Of a stretch of 64,000 nt of DNA, positions 29,427-38,130 are shown piece by piece. This DNA is from Pseudomonadota bacterium. Lineage in GTDB: Bacteria; Desulfobacterota; Binatia; Binatales; Binataceae. The notes below the pieces were generated by a model. That model saw nothing but the letters and a program-made list of their open reading frames with translations, was not told the origin of the DNA and made no database searches. Position numbers and translations under genes: made by a program. Where the stretch lies: the NCBI GenBank assembly GCA_021323675.1, contig JAJPKP010000021.1:124001-188000 (forward strand), written 5' to 3'. Every line of letters begins with the position of its first letter. Within the stretch, counting starts at the first letter, position 1.

Positions 29427-30680
29427 ATGCCACTTGTCGAAATTACCGCAATGACGTTCGGCCCTTACGGCATCGGGAAGCTCGATGGGAAATCCGTGAT
29501 GGTGCCCAATGCCGCGCCGGATGATCTGCTCGAGGTCGCGATCCAGTCCGAGCGCGGCGGCTATTCGATCGCCCGCATCGAGCGCATCGTGCGCCCCGGT
29601 CGCTCCCGGCGCACGCCTCCCTGCGCGTATCTGCCTCGATGCGGCGGGTGCGATTGGCAGCAAATCAGCTACCCCGAGCAACTCCGGCTCAAGGCCGAAA
29701 CGATCGCGCGGGAACTCAAACACGCATTGGGGTTCGACGTCGATACGGCGGGGCTGGTCGAGCCGGCGCCGCAGGAGTTCGGTTATCGATCGCGGGTGCG
29801 GCTCAAAACCGGGCGGGAAGGGACGATCGGATTTCACGAGCAGGGAAGCAACCGCCTGGTCGCAATCGATCGATGCATCGTCGCGGACTGCGATCTCGAT
29901 TCGGCCCGGCATTTCGCGCGCCTGCTCGCCCGCGAGCTGGTCGAGATCGAAGTGGTGCGGCAATCGGAAACAAGCCAGGTCCTGGTCGGATACTTGAAAA
30001 AACCCGCGAACGATCGGGCGACTCAGCGGGTGAGCGGATTCCTCGCTTCGAGAGAATCCATCGCGGGAGTTGTGCTCAGAGCGGGCGAATGGCGCGGCGT
30101 GGCGGGAAATGCGGAAATCGAAGTCGAGATCGAACCCGGGATCGCGCTGCGCATCGATGCCGACCTGTTCAGCCAGGTCAATCGCGCCCAAAACCGCAAG
30201 CTGGTCGCCGCGGCGATGGAGATGGCGGAGCCGGGAGAATCGTGCGCGATGATCGATCTGTTTTGCGGCGCGGGAAACTTTGCGATTGTGGCGGCGCGGC
30301 GCGGTGCGCGCGTGACAGGCGTGGATTCCGATTCGGCGGCGATTGCGGCAGCCGCGCGCAATGCCGTCCGGCTGGGTATCAACGATGCGCAGTTCGTTGC
30401 GATGAACGCGCGAGAGCTGGCGGCGTTCCTTCTGCGCGCCCGCTTGCGTCCGCAGGCGGTGATTCTCGATCCGCCGCGGACGGGAGCCGCGGAGTTGATG
30501 GAGCCGATAGTTCGCCTTCGCCCCGCGCGCGTGGTTTACGTTTCGTGCGATATCGCGACTTTGGCCCGCGATTTGCGGATGCTGTGCGCGGAGCACTACC
30601 GAATTGATCGCGTGCAGGCGTTCGATTTCTTTCCCAACACCCATCATGTCGAGATCGCAGTCCGGGCGGTATTGACTTAG
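29427..30680 (+). CDS. RumA/RlmD-type rRNA (uracil-5-)-methyltransferase
   Basis: SAM-dependent m5U RNA methyltransferase, 417 aa. An N-terminal TRAM-like beta domain (residues 1-60) is followed by a 4Fe-4S site, C66-x5-C72-x2-C75, as in RumA, with a later Cys (RCIVADC). The SAM loop is MIDLFCGAGNFAIVAARRG, LDPPRTGA follows, and the catalytic Cys is residue 374 in VYVSCDIATLARDL. The target is most likely a 23S rRNA uridine, but a tRNA substrate (TrmA-type) cannot be excluded. Its start is 157 bases from that of the divergent GDH gene. Confidence 0.93.
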   Translation: MPLVEITAMTFGPYGIGKLDGKSVMVPNAAPDDLLEVAIQSERGGYSIARIERIVRPGRSRRTPPCAYLPRCGGCDWQQISYPEQLRLKAETIARELKHALGFDVDTAGLVEPAPQEFGYRSRVRLKTGREGTIGFHEQGSNRLVAIDRCIVADCDLDSARHFARLLARELVEIEVVRQSETSQVLVGYLKKPANDRATQRVSGFLASRESIAGVVLRAGEWRGVAGNAEIEVEIEPGIALRIDADLFSQVNRAQNRKLVAAAMEMAEPGESCAMIDLFCGAGNFAIVAARRGARVTGVDSDSAAIAAAARNAVRLGINDAQFVAMNARELAAFLLRARLRPQAVILDPPRTGAAELMEPIVRLRPARVVYVSCDIATLARDLRMLCAEHYRIDRVQAFDFFPNTHHVEIAVRAVLT

Positions 30681-30745
30681 ATTGCGGGCCGTTCTTAATG
30701 TAGGGCATCGACTCCGCGTCTCCCGCCAGAGGGTAAACCAAGGCG

Positions 30746-30997
30746 ATGCCCAAGCAGGAAAAGGAAAAACTCGCGCGCCCGAAGATTACCATCATCCCGG
30801 GCCGCGGTGTGGCTCAAACCATCAACTATCTGCTCGAAGACCGCGACGATCTTGAATGGATCATCGCGGTTGGGCGCACCAAGAATGGGGAACTATTCTT
30901 CTACGACACCGGCGGCGATATCGTTGAAGACCTCGGCACGCTGGAATACCTGAAAGCACGCATCGTCCGCGCACATTTTGGCGACGAGTACGAGTAA
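30746..30997 (+). CDS. Small conserved-looking protein of unknown function
   Basis: An 83-aa charged protein (Lys/Glu at the start, Asp/Glu-rich end FGDEYE) with one globular core: KITIIPGRGVAQTINYLLED, DLEWIIAVGRTKNGELFFYD, then a short helix (GTLEYLKARIVRAHF). No signal peptide or membrane segment and no Cys. The alternation of strands looks like a small alpha/beta fold. I do not recognise a family. It starts 65 bases after the RumA stop, with AACCAAGGCG before the ATG as a weak ribosome site. The codon use matches the neighbours, so I think it is real. Confidence 0.6.
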   Translation: MPKQEKEKLARPKITIIPGRGVAQTINYLLEDRDDLEWIIAVGRTKNGELFFYDTGGDIVEDLGTLEYLKARIVRAHFGDEYE

Positions 30998-31102
30998 CTC
31001 TTCCGGACCCGCGCGCAACCCATCCTCTAACCGTCTCAAGCACCTCGGGAACGGCTGACCGATCCGGCGCACGGACGGTTTTGACCTTCTTTCGCTCGGA
31101 AA

Positions 31103-31498
31103 TCAGTCGCTGAACTCGGTTTCCGGAGGTGTCGCGTAGATGACGCCCTCTTCGATCTCCAGCGGCACGCGATAGAGGAACTTGCCGCACGCCGTGGGCG
31201 GACCGGCGATGCATTCGCCTGAGGCCGGGTCGTAGTAGGCGTTGTGCGTCTGGCACATCAGGTAGCGCCCTTCTTCGGCAAAGAACTGGTTATCGACCCA
31301 GTCCATCGCCATCGGCACGTGCCGGCATCGATTGACGTAAGCGTGAAAATTTCCGCCGAAATTGATCAGGAAGCATTCCTCGTCGGCATTGCGAATCGGC
31401 ATCATGAACTTCATCGATTCGCCGGGCGCAAGGTCGTCCACCTTCGCCACGCGATAACGGCGCGCAGCGGCTTTTCGGCGCGGACGCGATCGTGTCAT
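31103..31498 (-). CDS. Rieske [2Fe-2S] domain protein
   Basis: A 131-aa single-domain Rieske ferredoxin. The cluster ligands are clear: NRCRHVPMAMDW (CxH) and MCQTHNAYYDPASGECIAGP (CxxH), with the usual Pro loop (GPPTACGKF). The N-terminus is Arg-rich (TRSRPRRKAAARR), which might be an unstructured tail or an artefact of the start choice. The ATG at 31498 is used; an in-frame ATG at 31528 would add ten residues. It is divergent from the Memo gene. Such small Rieske proteins shuttle electrons to oxygenases such as P450s or act in dioxygenases; the partner is unknown. Confidence 0.85.
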   Translation of the reverse strand: MTRSRPRRKAAARRYRVAKVDDLAPGESMKFMMPIRNADEECFLINFGGNFHAYVNRCRHVPMAMDWVDNQFFAEEGRYLMCQTHNAYYDPASGECIAGPPTACGKFLYRVPLEIEEGVIYATPPETEFSD

Positions 31499-31603
31499 GA
31501 GTCCGTGACGGCGGCTGTGATCAGTCATAACGGTGCGGCAAGAAGGCTTGGCTTGCCGGAGTTTCTCAAAGCCCATAGCATCTGTAAACGCAGGTGCAAT
31601 TCG

Positions 31604-32836
31604 ATGATCGAGCGGCCGAAAATTCGCGCGGTCGAGGCGTTTCCGGTCGAGCAGAACGGGCAGACGATGGTTTGTCTGCGCGATTCCACCGGGCTTGCGC
31701 CCAATCCCGTCGTGCTGGCTCCGGGCGCCTACTTCCTCGTGACGCTGTTCAACGGCATCAACGATTTGCGCGACATTCAGGCCGCATTCATGAAGCGGTT
31801 TGGCCAGTTGCTGCCGATGGAACAGTTGAGCGGCCTGGTGGCGGCGCTCGATGAAGCCTTTTTCCTTGACTCGCCCGCGTTTCACGAACGCGAACGCGGC
31901 GAGCGCGAAGCTTTCCTTGCGCTTGCGGAGCGGCCACCCGCGCTCGCGGGCCTGTGTTACAGCCAGGAACCGGCCGCGCTGCGGGCAGAACTGGCGGCAT
32001 TCTTCGATCCGCCGGAAGGCCCCGGACGATCGGTGCCGCGCAAGGCCGGAGCCTCGCTCAGCGGACTTATCGCGCCGCATATCGATCCGCGCCGCGGCGC
32101 CGCCGCCTACGCGCACGCCTACTCCGAGTTGATGGCGCATGAACCGCCGGAGCTGGTGATAATCCTGGGCACTTCGCACTACGGCGCGGGCCCCGAGCTC
32201 TTCAGCGCGACGCGCAAGAATTATCAGACTCCGCTCGGGACGGTGGAAACGGACCGCGAGTTCGTCGACCGGCTCGCGGCGCGTTACAGGGGCGGCGATC
32301 TCTTCGGCGACGAAATCCTGCATCGCGCGGAGCACTCGATCGAATTCCAGGCATTGTTCCTCGCGTATGCGCTCGGCGTGCGCGGCTACCAGGTGGTCCC
32401 AATCCTGGTGAGCTCGTTCCACGAGATGGTCGCATCGGGCGAGACCCCCGCCAGTGATGCTCGCGTGCGGTCGTTCCTGGATGCTATCGCCGAGTTGATC
32501 GCGGCCGAAACCCGCAACGTGCTGGTGCTGGCGGGCGTGGACTTCGCTCACGTAGGACGAAAGTTCGGCGACCCGTTCGCCGTGGATGAAGCGGCGGCCG
32601 AGCGCGTTAAGCGCGAGGATCTCGAGCTGATCGAGAATATCAAGCGCGGCGACCCTGCCGGCTTCTTCGCGGACATCGCCAGGGACGGCGACGCGCGAAA
32701 GATCTGTGGTCTTGCTCCGATGTACACGCAACTGGAGCTGTTGCGCGGACGGAGCGGACGGCTTCTCAAGTACGGAATCGCGATGGAGCCGCAGACCGAG
32801 TCCTGCGTATCGTTCGCGAGCCTCGCGATCGACTAG
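31604..32836 (+). CDS. Memo-family (AmmeMemoRadiSam system B) protein with N-terminal winged-helix-like region
   Basis: The C-terminal 270 residues (about 140-410) are a MEMO1/AMMECR2 domain. Its metal-type His sites are APHIDPRRG, LGTSHYG and RAEHSIEFQ, with DFAHVG later. MEMO is a metal-binding dioxygenase-like fold; in prokaryotes it associates with AMMECR1 and radical SAM proteins. Neither partner is encoded in this window. The first 100 residues contain LFNGINDLRDIQAAFMKRFG and LVAALDEAFFLDS, a pattern like PqqD-type winged helices. The product is 410 aa; the start is the ATG at 31604 with a modest ribosome site. Confidence 0.82.
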   Translation: MIERPKIRAVEAFPVEQNGQTMVCLRDSTGLAPNPVVLAPGAYFLVTLFNGINDLRDIQAAFMKRFGQLLPMEQLSGLVAALDEAFFLDSPAFHERERGEREAFLALAERPPALAGLCYSQEPAALRAELAAFFDPPEGPGRSVPRKAGASLSGLIAPHIDPRRGAAAYAHAYSELMAHEPPELVIILGTSHYGAGPELFSATRKNYQTPLGTVETDREFVDRLAARYRGGDLFGDEILHRAEHSIEFQALFLAYALGVRGYQVVPILVSSFHEMVASGETPASDARVRSFLDAIAELIAAETRNVLVLAGVDFAHVGRKFGDPFAVDEAAAERVKREDLELIENIKRGDPAGFFADIARDGDARKICGLAPMYTQLELLRGRSGRLLKYGIAMEPQTESCVSFASLAID

Positions 32837-32845
32837 CCCGAGCCT

Positions 32846-34084
32846 TCAACAGGCGGCGAGCAGCGCGCGCTCGAGTTCACGCAGATTTCCCGCAGGATAC
32901 AGCGCCGTCACGGCCGCGCGGTACTGCTCGATCGCGCTGTCACCCGTACCCCATCGCGCGGGCTCCTCGGGGTTGAGCCACACGACCCCGCGCGTTAGTC
33001 GCGAGATTTCGCGCAGCAAGTCCGCGCGCGGCGGCCGCCGGTTGTTCCGCGCATCGCCAAGAATCACGACCAGCGTCTGGCGGGTGAGAAGCTCGCGATG
33101 ATTTTCCCAGAGCTCGACGAGCACGCGGCCGAAATCTGACCGCGCATAGAGATCGAGCGCGGGCGAGGTGAGCAGATGTCCCTGCTCGAAGGAAGCTTCC
33201 GCCAGGCGATCGATGTAAACAAAGCCGGTGACGCGGCGAAAGCAGTTTCGCGCACCCGCCATCAGTTCCAGCATCAGTTCCGCCGCGTATCGCACCGATC
33301 CCGAGATGTCGGCAAGCATCAGCAGGTCAACGTGACGGGGGCGGCGCGCGCGAAAGCGCAATTCCGCGAGCACGCCGCCACGCTGGATTCCGGCGCGAAT
33401 GGTGCGCCGGAAATCGATCCTGCCGCGGCGGGCGAGCCTGAGCCTGCGCCCCAGCCGAATCCGGAAGTGGCGTTCGAGGGGCTTGAGCGCTTCCTGCGCC
33501 CGCTCGTATTCCAGATCGCTGTACGCGCTGAACGGCGTCCGCTCGATTTCGCGAAGCTTCGCGATTCGCATTCCTTCGAGCCCGGGCTCTTCGGCCTCGC
33601 CGAGTTCCCGCTCCGCGGCGGAAACGGCGAACGCCGGTTGAAGCGCGCCTTCGCCCCTGGCGTCCTTCATGCTCTCGCGCGCCGCCTGCGTTTCGGTTTC
33701 GGTCGGTTTGCGCGGTTTGCCGGCGGCGCGGCCGCTTTCCCGCGGCGATTCGTCGCTTCGCTTCGGCTCCGGCCGCAAGCTTTCTCCCGGCTTGCCTTGT
33801 CCTGCGCCGGCGGAAACCTGGATCCCGCGATGATCCGGATGTTGCTTGCGGGTTTTACCGCGCGCGGGTGAGGCGAAGAATCGCGCGAATAGATCATCGA
33901 AGGATTCGCGGTCAGCTTCGTCCTTGATCAATGTCGCGGCGAGAGCTTCGCGCATCCGCGCGCGTTCGAGTCCCGCGGCCGCAACCGCGTTCATCGCATC
34001 GATCGATTCGGCGACAGACACCCGGATTCCGGTGCTGCGCAACTCGCCGATAAACCTGCCAAGCTGTTCGCGCAGCGAGGTCAT
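32846..34084 (-). CDS. VWA-domain protein, CoxE-like
   Basis: A 412-aa cytoplasmic protein with a von Willebrand A domain at its C-terminal half: LLMADISGSVRYAAELMLEL (a MIDAS DxSxS motif), then LVVILGDARNNRRPP. The middle is low-complexity and charged (about residues 80-150, many Lys, Glu and Arg). The family is CoxE, which together with the MoxR-like CoxD assists metal-enzyme assembly in carbon monoxide dehydrogenase operons. Its ATG overlaps the MoxR stop (ATGA), so the pair is co-translated. No CODH structural genes are nearby. Confidence 0.88.
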   Translation of the reverse strand: MTSLREQLGRFIGELRSTGIRVSVAESIDAMNAVAAAGLERARMREALAATLIKDEADRESFDDLFARFFASPARGKTRKQHPDHRGIQVSAGAGQGKPGESLRPEPKRSDESPRESGRAAGKPRKPTETETQAARESMKDARGEGALQPAFAVSAAERELGEAEEPGLEGMRIAKLREIERTPFSAYSDLEYERAQEALKPLERHFRIRLGRRLRLARRGRIDFRRTIRAGIQRGGVLAELRFRARRPRHVDLLMLADISGSVRYAAELMLELMAGARNCFRRVTGFVYIDRLAEASFEQGHLLTSPALDLYARSDFGRVLVELWENHRELLTRQTLVVILGDARNNRRPPRADLLREISRLTRGVVWLNPEEPARWGTGDSAIEQYRAAVTALYPAGNLRELERALLAAC

Positions 34085-34953
34085 CGCGGTCGCGTGGCAA
34101 GCGAGGAGGCCCGCGTCTCGACCTTCGCCCGATCGTCTTCGTGCTTGAGCAGCACGCCGAGCGCGGCGCGAATTGCGCTGGCGTCGAGTTCCTTGATCCC
34201 GAGTTGCAGCAGGGCGCGGGTCCAGTCCAGGGTTTCCGCGATGGAAGGGGGCTTGCGCAGTCCGAGCTTGCGCACCGCGCCGACGAAGCGTGCCGCTTCC
34301 GCGGCCAGCCGCGCATCGAGGTCGGGCACTTTGAGCTCGATAATCCTGCGTTCCTGCTCGACGCCGGGAAAGTCGATGAACAGATGAAGGCAGCGGCGGC
34401 GCAGCGCCTCCGATAGCTCGCGCGCACGATTCGATGTCAGCACCACGATCGGGCGCTCGATCGCGCGAACCGTTCCGAGTTCCGGGATGCTGACCTGGAA
34501 GTCGGACAGCAATTCGAGCAGGAACGCCTCGAACTCCTCGTCCGCCTTGTCGATTTCATCGATCAGCAGGACCACGCGATGCGGCGCGGTGATCGCTTTG
34601 AGCAGGGGCCGCTCGAGCAGGTACTCCGCGGAAAAAATGTGCTCCGACAGCTCCTCCCATCGAAGGCCCTGCGCCTCATCCGCCTGCATCCTGAGAAGCT
34701 GCTTCTGGTAGTTCCACTCATAGAGCGCGCGCGCCTCGTCGAGTCCTTCGTAGCATTGAAGGCGAACGAGCGAAGTGCCCAGCATCTCCGCGAGGACTTT
34801 GGCGACTTCGGTTTTGCCCGCTCCCGCCGGTCCTTCGATCAGGAGCGGCTTTTCGAGCGCAAGCGCAAGAAAAATCGCCGTCTCGACGCGCTCGTTGGTG
34901 ATGTAGCGCGCGCGCTTGAGGCCCTCGGCGACCGATTGTGGCGTCACGTCCAT
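34081..34953 (-). CDS. MoxR family AAA ATPase (CoxD-like)
   Basis: A 290-aa AAA+ ATPase. The Walker A is EGPAGAGKTEVAKVLAEMLG, the Walker B VVLLIDEIDKADEEFEAFLL, and the sensor-1 region is PIVVLTSNRARELSEALRRR, typical of MoxR/CoxD. It pairs with the VWA protein downstream by ATGA overlap. MoxR-VWA pairs act as chaperones that insert metal or remodel protein complexes. Its client here is unknown, the flanking genes being an amidase and the Memo protein. Confidence 0.92.
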   Translation of the reverse strand: MDVTPQSVAEGLKRARYITNERVETAIFLALALEKPLLIEGPAGAGKTEVAKVLAEMLGTSLVRLQCYEGLDEARALYEWNYQKQLLRMQADEAQGLRWEELSEHIFSAEYLLERPLLKAITAPHRVVLLIDEIDKADEEFEAFLLELLSDFQVSIPELGTVRAIERPIVVLTSNRARELSEALRRRCLHLFIDFPGVEQERRIIELKVPDLDARLAAEAARFVGAVRKLGLRKPPSIAETLDWTRALLQLGIKELDASAIRAALGVLLKHEDDRAKVETRASSLATRPR

Positions 34954-35005
34954 CGCGTTTCACCCGCAAGCATCGCGGTCCGCGGCCAAACAGTCAAATT
35001 TGAGG

Positions 35006-36412
35006 TCAGGAGTCGAACAGCGGCGGCTTAAGGCGCTTCCATGGGCGCGCGGTCTCGTATGCGGCCGCGAGCGACAGCAGCTCGAATTCGCCGTTGGGCC
35101 GACCCACGATCTGAAGCCCGATCGGAAGCCCACGGTCCGAAAACCCAGCGGGAAGAGTAATTGCCGGCTGGCCGGTTGCGTTGAACGGATACTCGAAAGC
35201 GATCCACGTCCAAAGCTCGTCCAGATAGCGATCGGGCCGCGAAGGAAAGGAACCGTTGCGCATGGCCGGCTTCGTCATCGTGGGCGTCAGCAGCGCGTCG
35301 AACGGATCGAGCCGTTCGACGATCGTTCGCGCGGTGTTGTGCATCACCGCGACCAAATTGACGTAATCGGCGGCCGAAAGCTTCTTGCCCTCGTGAAACA
35401 TTTCGCGCACGACCGGATCGACCCAGTCCAGGTTGGTGATTGGAATCGCTGCGATGCCGACGCAGATGAGCGCCCGCGCGCAATCGAGCAGCATCGCGCC
35501 GGGATCGAGATCGATGAGTTCGACGCTGTGGCCCATCTCGCGCATCGCGGCGCACGCGGAATGGAACGCGCGCGCCACGTCGTCGTCCACCGGACCAAGC
35601 CGGGTTTCCGCGATCGCGGCGAGCCGCAGTTTTTTCGGCACGAATTTCACGGCATCGGCAAACGGCAGCTCGGGGGGAGGCGCCCAATACGGATCGCCAA
35701 CGGCGGGACCGGCCATCACATCGAGCATCATCGCCACGTCGCGCACGGTTCGCGCGATCGGACCGCGGGTGGCAAATCCGCCCCAGCCCTCTCCACGATA
35801 AGGGGCGTAGGTGAGTCGTCCGCGCGACGGCTTCAGGCCGACCACGCCGGAATTGGATGACGGGCCGCGAATCGAGCCTCCGCCGTCGCTCCCTTCCGCG
35901 AGCGGACCCAGACCCGCCGCGACCTGCGCGGCGGCGCCGCCGCTCGATCCGCCGGCGTTGTAGTCAAGGTTCCAGGCATTGCGCGCGATGGGGCAAAGGC
36001 CGCCTTCAGTCGTGGGACGGCCGCCAAATTCGGGCGTGGTGGTCTTGCCGAGCAGAATTCCGCCGGCCTCGCGCAGGCGCACCGCGATCGCCGCGTCGTC
36101 GGGCGGTTGCGACGTCGCGTAGTTGCGCGACCCGAGCGTGGTTACGATGTCCCTGGTGGGGGTCAGGTCTTTGAGCGAATACGCCACGCCGTAAAGCGGC
36201 ATCGAAGCCGCGTTCGTCCGCTCCGCCTCGATCCGCTTAGCATCCGCAAGCGCGCGATCCGCGGTGACGGTCATGTAGGCGCCGATGGTTGGATTGTGCC
36301 GCTCGATGCGCGCGAGGAAAAATTCCGCCACTTCGAGCGGACGCACTTCGCCCTTGCGCGCCAGTTCGCGCAGTTCCCACGCCTCGATAAAGGGATCGAG
36401 CTTTACCGCCAT
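35006..36412 (-). CDS. Amidase signature family amidase
   Basis: A 468-aa amidase-signature hydrolase. The Ser-cisSer-Lys triad is visible: K81 in AYSLKDLTP, the cis-Ser in NAGGSSGGAAAQ (about 156) and the nucleophile Ser in SDGGGSIRGP (about 180). No GatB partner is present, so it is a stand-alone amidase rather than GatA. Substrates of the family are diverse aryl or alkyl amides. It starts six bases after the SDR gene stop, so the two form an operon. Length is typical. Confidence 0.92.
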   Translation of the reverse strand: MAVKLDPFIEAWELRELARKGEVRPLEVAEFFLARIERHNPTIGAYMTVTADRALADAKRIEAERTNAASMPLYGVAYSLKDLTPTRDIVTTLGSRNYATSQPPDDAAIAVRLREAGGILLGKTTTPEFGGRPTTEGGLCPIARNAWNLDYNAGGSSGGAAAQVAAGLGPLAEGSDGGGSIRGPSSNSGVVGLKPSRGRLTYAPYRGEGWGGFATRGPIARTVRDVAMMLDVMAGPAVGDPYWAPPPELPFADAVKFVPKKLRLAAIAETRLGPVDDDVARAFHSACAAMREMGHSVELIDLDPGAMLLDCARALICVGIAAIPITNLDWVDPVVREMFHEGKKLSAADYVNLVAVMHNTARTIVERLDPFDALLTPTMTKPAMRNGSFPSRPDRYLDELWTWIAFEYPFNATGQPAITLPAGFSDRGLPIGLQIVGRPNGEFELLSLAAAYETARPWKRLKPPLFDS

Positions 36413-36418
36413 CGTCTC

Positions 36419-37183
36419 TCAAACCGCGGTCAAGCCGCCGTCAACCGATAGCGATGCCCCGGTTACGAACGACGCGCTGTCGGAGCAAAGCCACGCGACC
36501 GCCTCGGCGATTTCCTGGGGGCGCGCCTTGCGCCCAATCGGTTCGACCTCATCGAGCCGCGCGGCGAGCTTCGGCTTGCCCGCGACCATCCCTTCGACCA
36601 GCGGGGTATCGACGACGCCGGGGCATACGTCGTTGATACGGATGCCGGAGCGGGCATATTCGATTGCGGCACATTTGGTCAGCCCCACGACGCCGTGCTT
36701 CGCCGCCGTGTATGCGGGCATCGAGTGCGATGCGACCAGGCCGGCGGCGGAGGCGGTGTTGACGATTGCGCCGGGCGACCGCTGCGCGATGAACTGGCGA
36801 ATCTCGGCGCGCATGCAGAGCCATACGCCTTTGAGGTTGACCGCCATGATGCGGTCCCATTCCTCTTCGCTGTAGTCGGCGGTCTTGCACTGCGAGCCCG
36901 CGATGCCCGCATTGTTGAAGGCGCAGTCGAGGCGTCCGAAGAACTTGATCGCCGCCGCGACGAGCGCGTCGGCATCGGCGGCGCGGGCGACATCGCAAGC
37001 GGCGAACTCCGCGATTCCGCCCTGCTCGCGAATCATGCGCACGGTTTGATACCCCGCTTCTTTGGAAACATCCGCGGCGAGCACGCGCGCGCCTTCGCGC
37101 GCAAAGACGAGCGCCGCGGCGCGCCCGATCCCCGATGCCGCGCCGGTGATGATCGCAACCTTGCCGCCAAGTAGTCCCGCCAT
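36419..37183 (-). CDS. SDR family NAD(P)-dependent oxidoreductase
   Basis: Classical short-chain dehydrogenase, 254 aa. The cofactor loop is TGAASGIG (residues 13-20), with NNAGIAG following and the catalytic Ser/Tyr/Lys at S145, Y158 and K162 (YTAAKHG). The Asp in LAADVS after the second strand favours NAD. The start ATG 37183 is chosen for the GGGAGG seven bases upstream; an upstream ATG at 37219 lacks this. It is first in an apparent operon with the amidase. Confidence 0.93.
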   Translation of the reverse strand: MAGLLGGKVAIITGAASGIGRAAALVFAREGARVLAADVSKEAGYQTVRMIREQGGIAEFAACDVARAADADALVAAAIKFFGRLDCAFNNAGIAGSQCKTADYSEEEWDRIMAVNLKGVWLCMRAEIRQFIAQRSPGAIVNTASAAGLVASHSMPAYTAAKHGVVGLTKCAAIEYARSGIRINDVCPGVVDTPLVEGMVAGKPKLAARLDEVEPIGRKARPQEIAEAVAWLCSDSASFVTGASLSVDGGLTAV

Positions 37184-37356
37184 CGAAAGTGCCTCCCGCC
37201 TGTGGGGCAAGTGTGCCATCTTCGCGCCGAATCTACCAAACCATCGGCTTGCCTTTGGCGCTTTGGTTCCGGCTGACGAAGAGACATATTGGCCGAAAGG
37301 ACAACATTCTTGGCGCGTGGTTTCCCACTAAGATTGCGCGTAGGAGCTTGAATATC

Positions 37357-38130
37357 ATGATCTTTCGGCCAGCATTTTATCGTACGTTGCTCGCCATCTT
37401 TCTCCTGACGGCGAGTTGGGGCAGCGCCGCGATGGCGGAGCCGGCCAAACCGCCCGCGCTCGATCCCGCCGCCGACAAGCTGTTCGGCAACATGTGCGAG
37501 GCTTTGGGTTCGGCCAATGCGTTCAGCTTTCACGCGGAAGTCCTGTTTGAGCAGGTGCTTCCCTCGGCGGTGAAGGTGCAATACGCGGGTGCGATGGATT
37601 TTTCCTTGCAGCGTCCGGGCGAGCTCGCGGTCAATTACCGGAGCGATACGGGCGCCAAGGAACTGTGGTATGGAGACGGCAAGCTGACGCTGTTCGATCC
37701 GCGCTACGATATGTATGCGACGATTGCGGTGCCGGGCACGATCGACGCGATGCTGGACGAGGTTGCGCAGAAACAGGGCCTGACGATGCCGCTTTCGGAC
37801 CTCGCGTTTTCAAACCCGTGCGTGCGGCCGCGCAAGATCGCGATCTACAGCGGATATATGGGCGTCAATGACGTCAACGGCGTCCCATGCGACCATCTGG
37901 CCTTTTCGTCGGCTGACAACGACTTCCAGATCTGGGTCCAGCACTCGGGCAAACCGGTGCCGCGCAAGATCGTGATCAACCATCGAACCGAGCCCGGCTC
38001 GCCCGAGTACATCGCGGTGCTTTCGGACTGGAAGTTTCCGGCCGAAATCTCCGCCACGCGCTTTCAGCCCGATTTGCCCAGGGACGCCAAACGCATCGAG
38101 TTTCTGAAGGTTAAGGAGTCAAAGCCATGA
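37357..38130 (+). CDS. Exported DUF2092 protein
   Basis: Residues 1-27 form a Sec signal (FYRTLLAIFLLTASWGSAAMA). The mature 230 residues resemble the DUF2092 family, with a LolA/LolB-like open beta-barrel pattern: ALDPAADKLFGNMCEALG, PGELAVNYRSD, LTLFDPRYDMYATIAVPGTI and LPLSDLAF-like MPLSDLAF. DUF2092 proteins are periplasmic and of unknown role, possibly in lipoprotein or lipid handling. GGAG lies nine bases before the ATG. The stop overlaps the start of the following exported protein (ATGA), so they probably work together. Confidence 0.83.
   Translation: MIFRPAFYRTLLAIFLLTASWGSAAMAEPAKPPALDPAADKLFGNMCEALGSANAFSFHAEVLFEQVLPSAVKVQYAGAMDFSLQRPGELAVNYRSDTGAKELWYGDGKLTLFDPRYDMYATIAVPGTIDAMLDEVAQKQGLTMPLSDLAFSNPCVRPRKIAIYSGYMGVNDVNGVPCDHLAFSSADNDFQIWVQHSGKPVPRKIVINHRTEPGSPEYIAVLSDWKFPAEISATRFQPDLPRDAKRIEFLKVKESKP

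Noticed and set aside
29289-30647. 452-aa minus-strand open frame over the RNA methyltransferase
   Set aside because: The plus strand encodes intact RumA motifs; the antisense frame has no motif.
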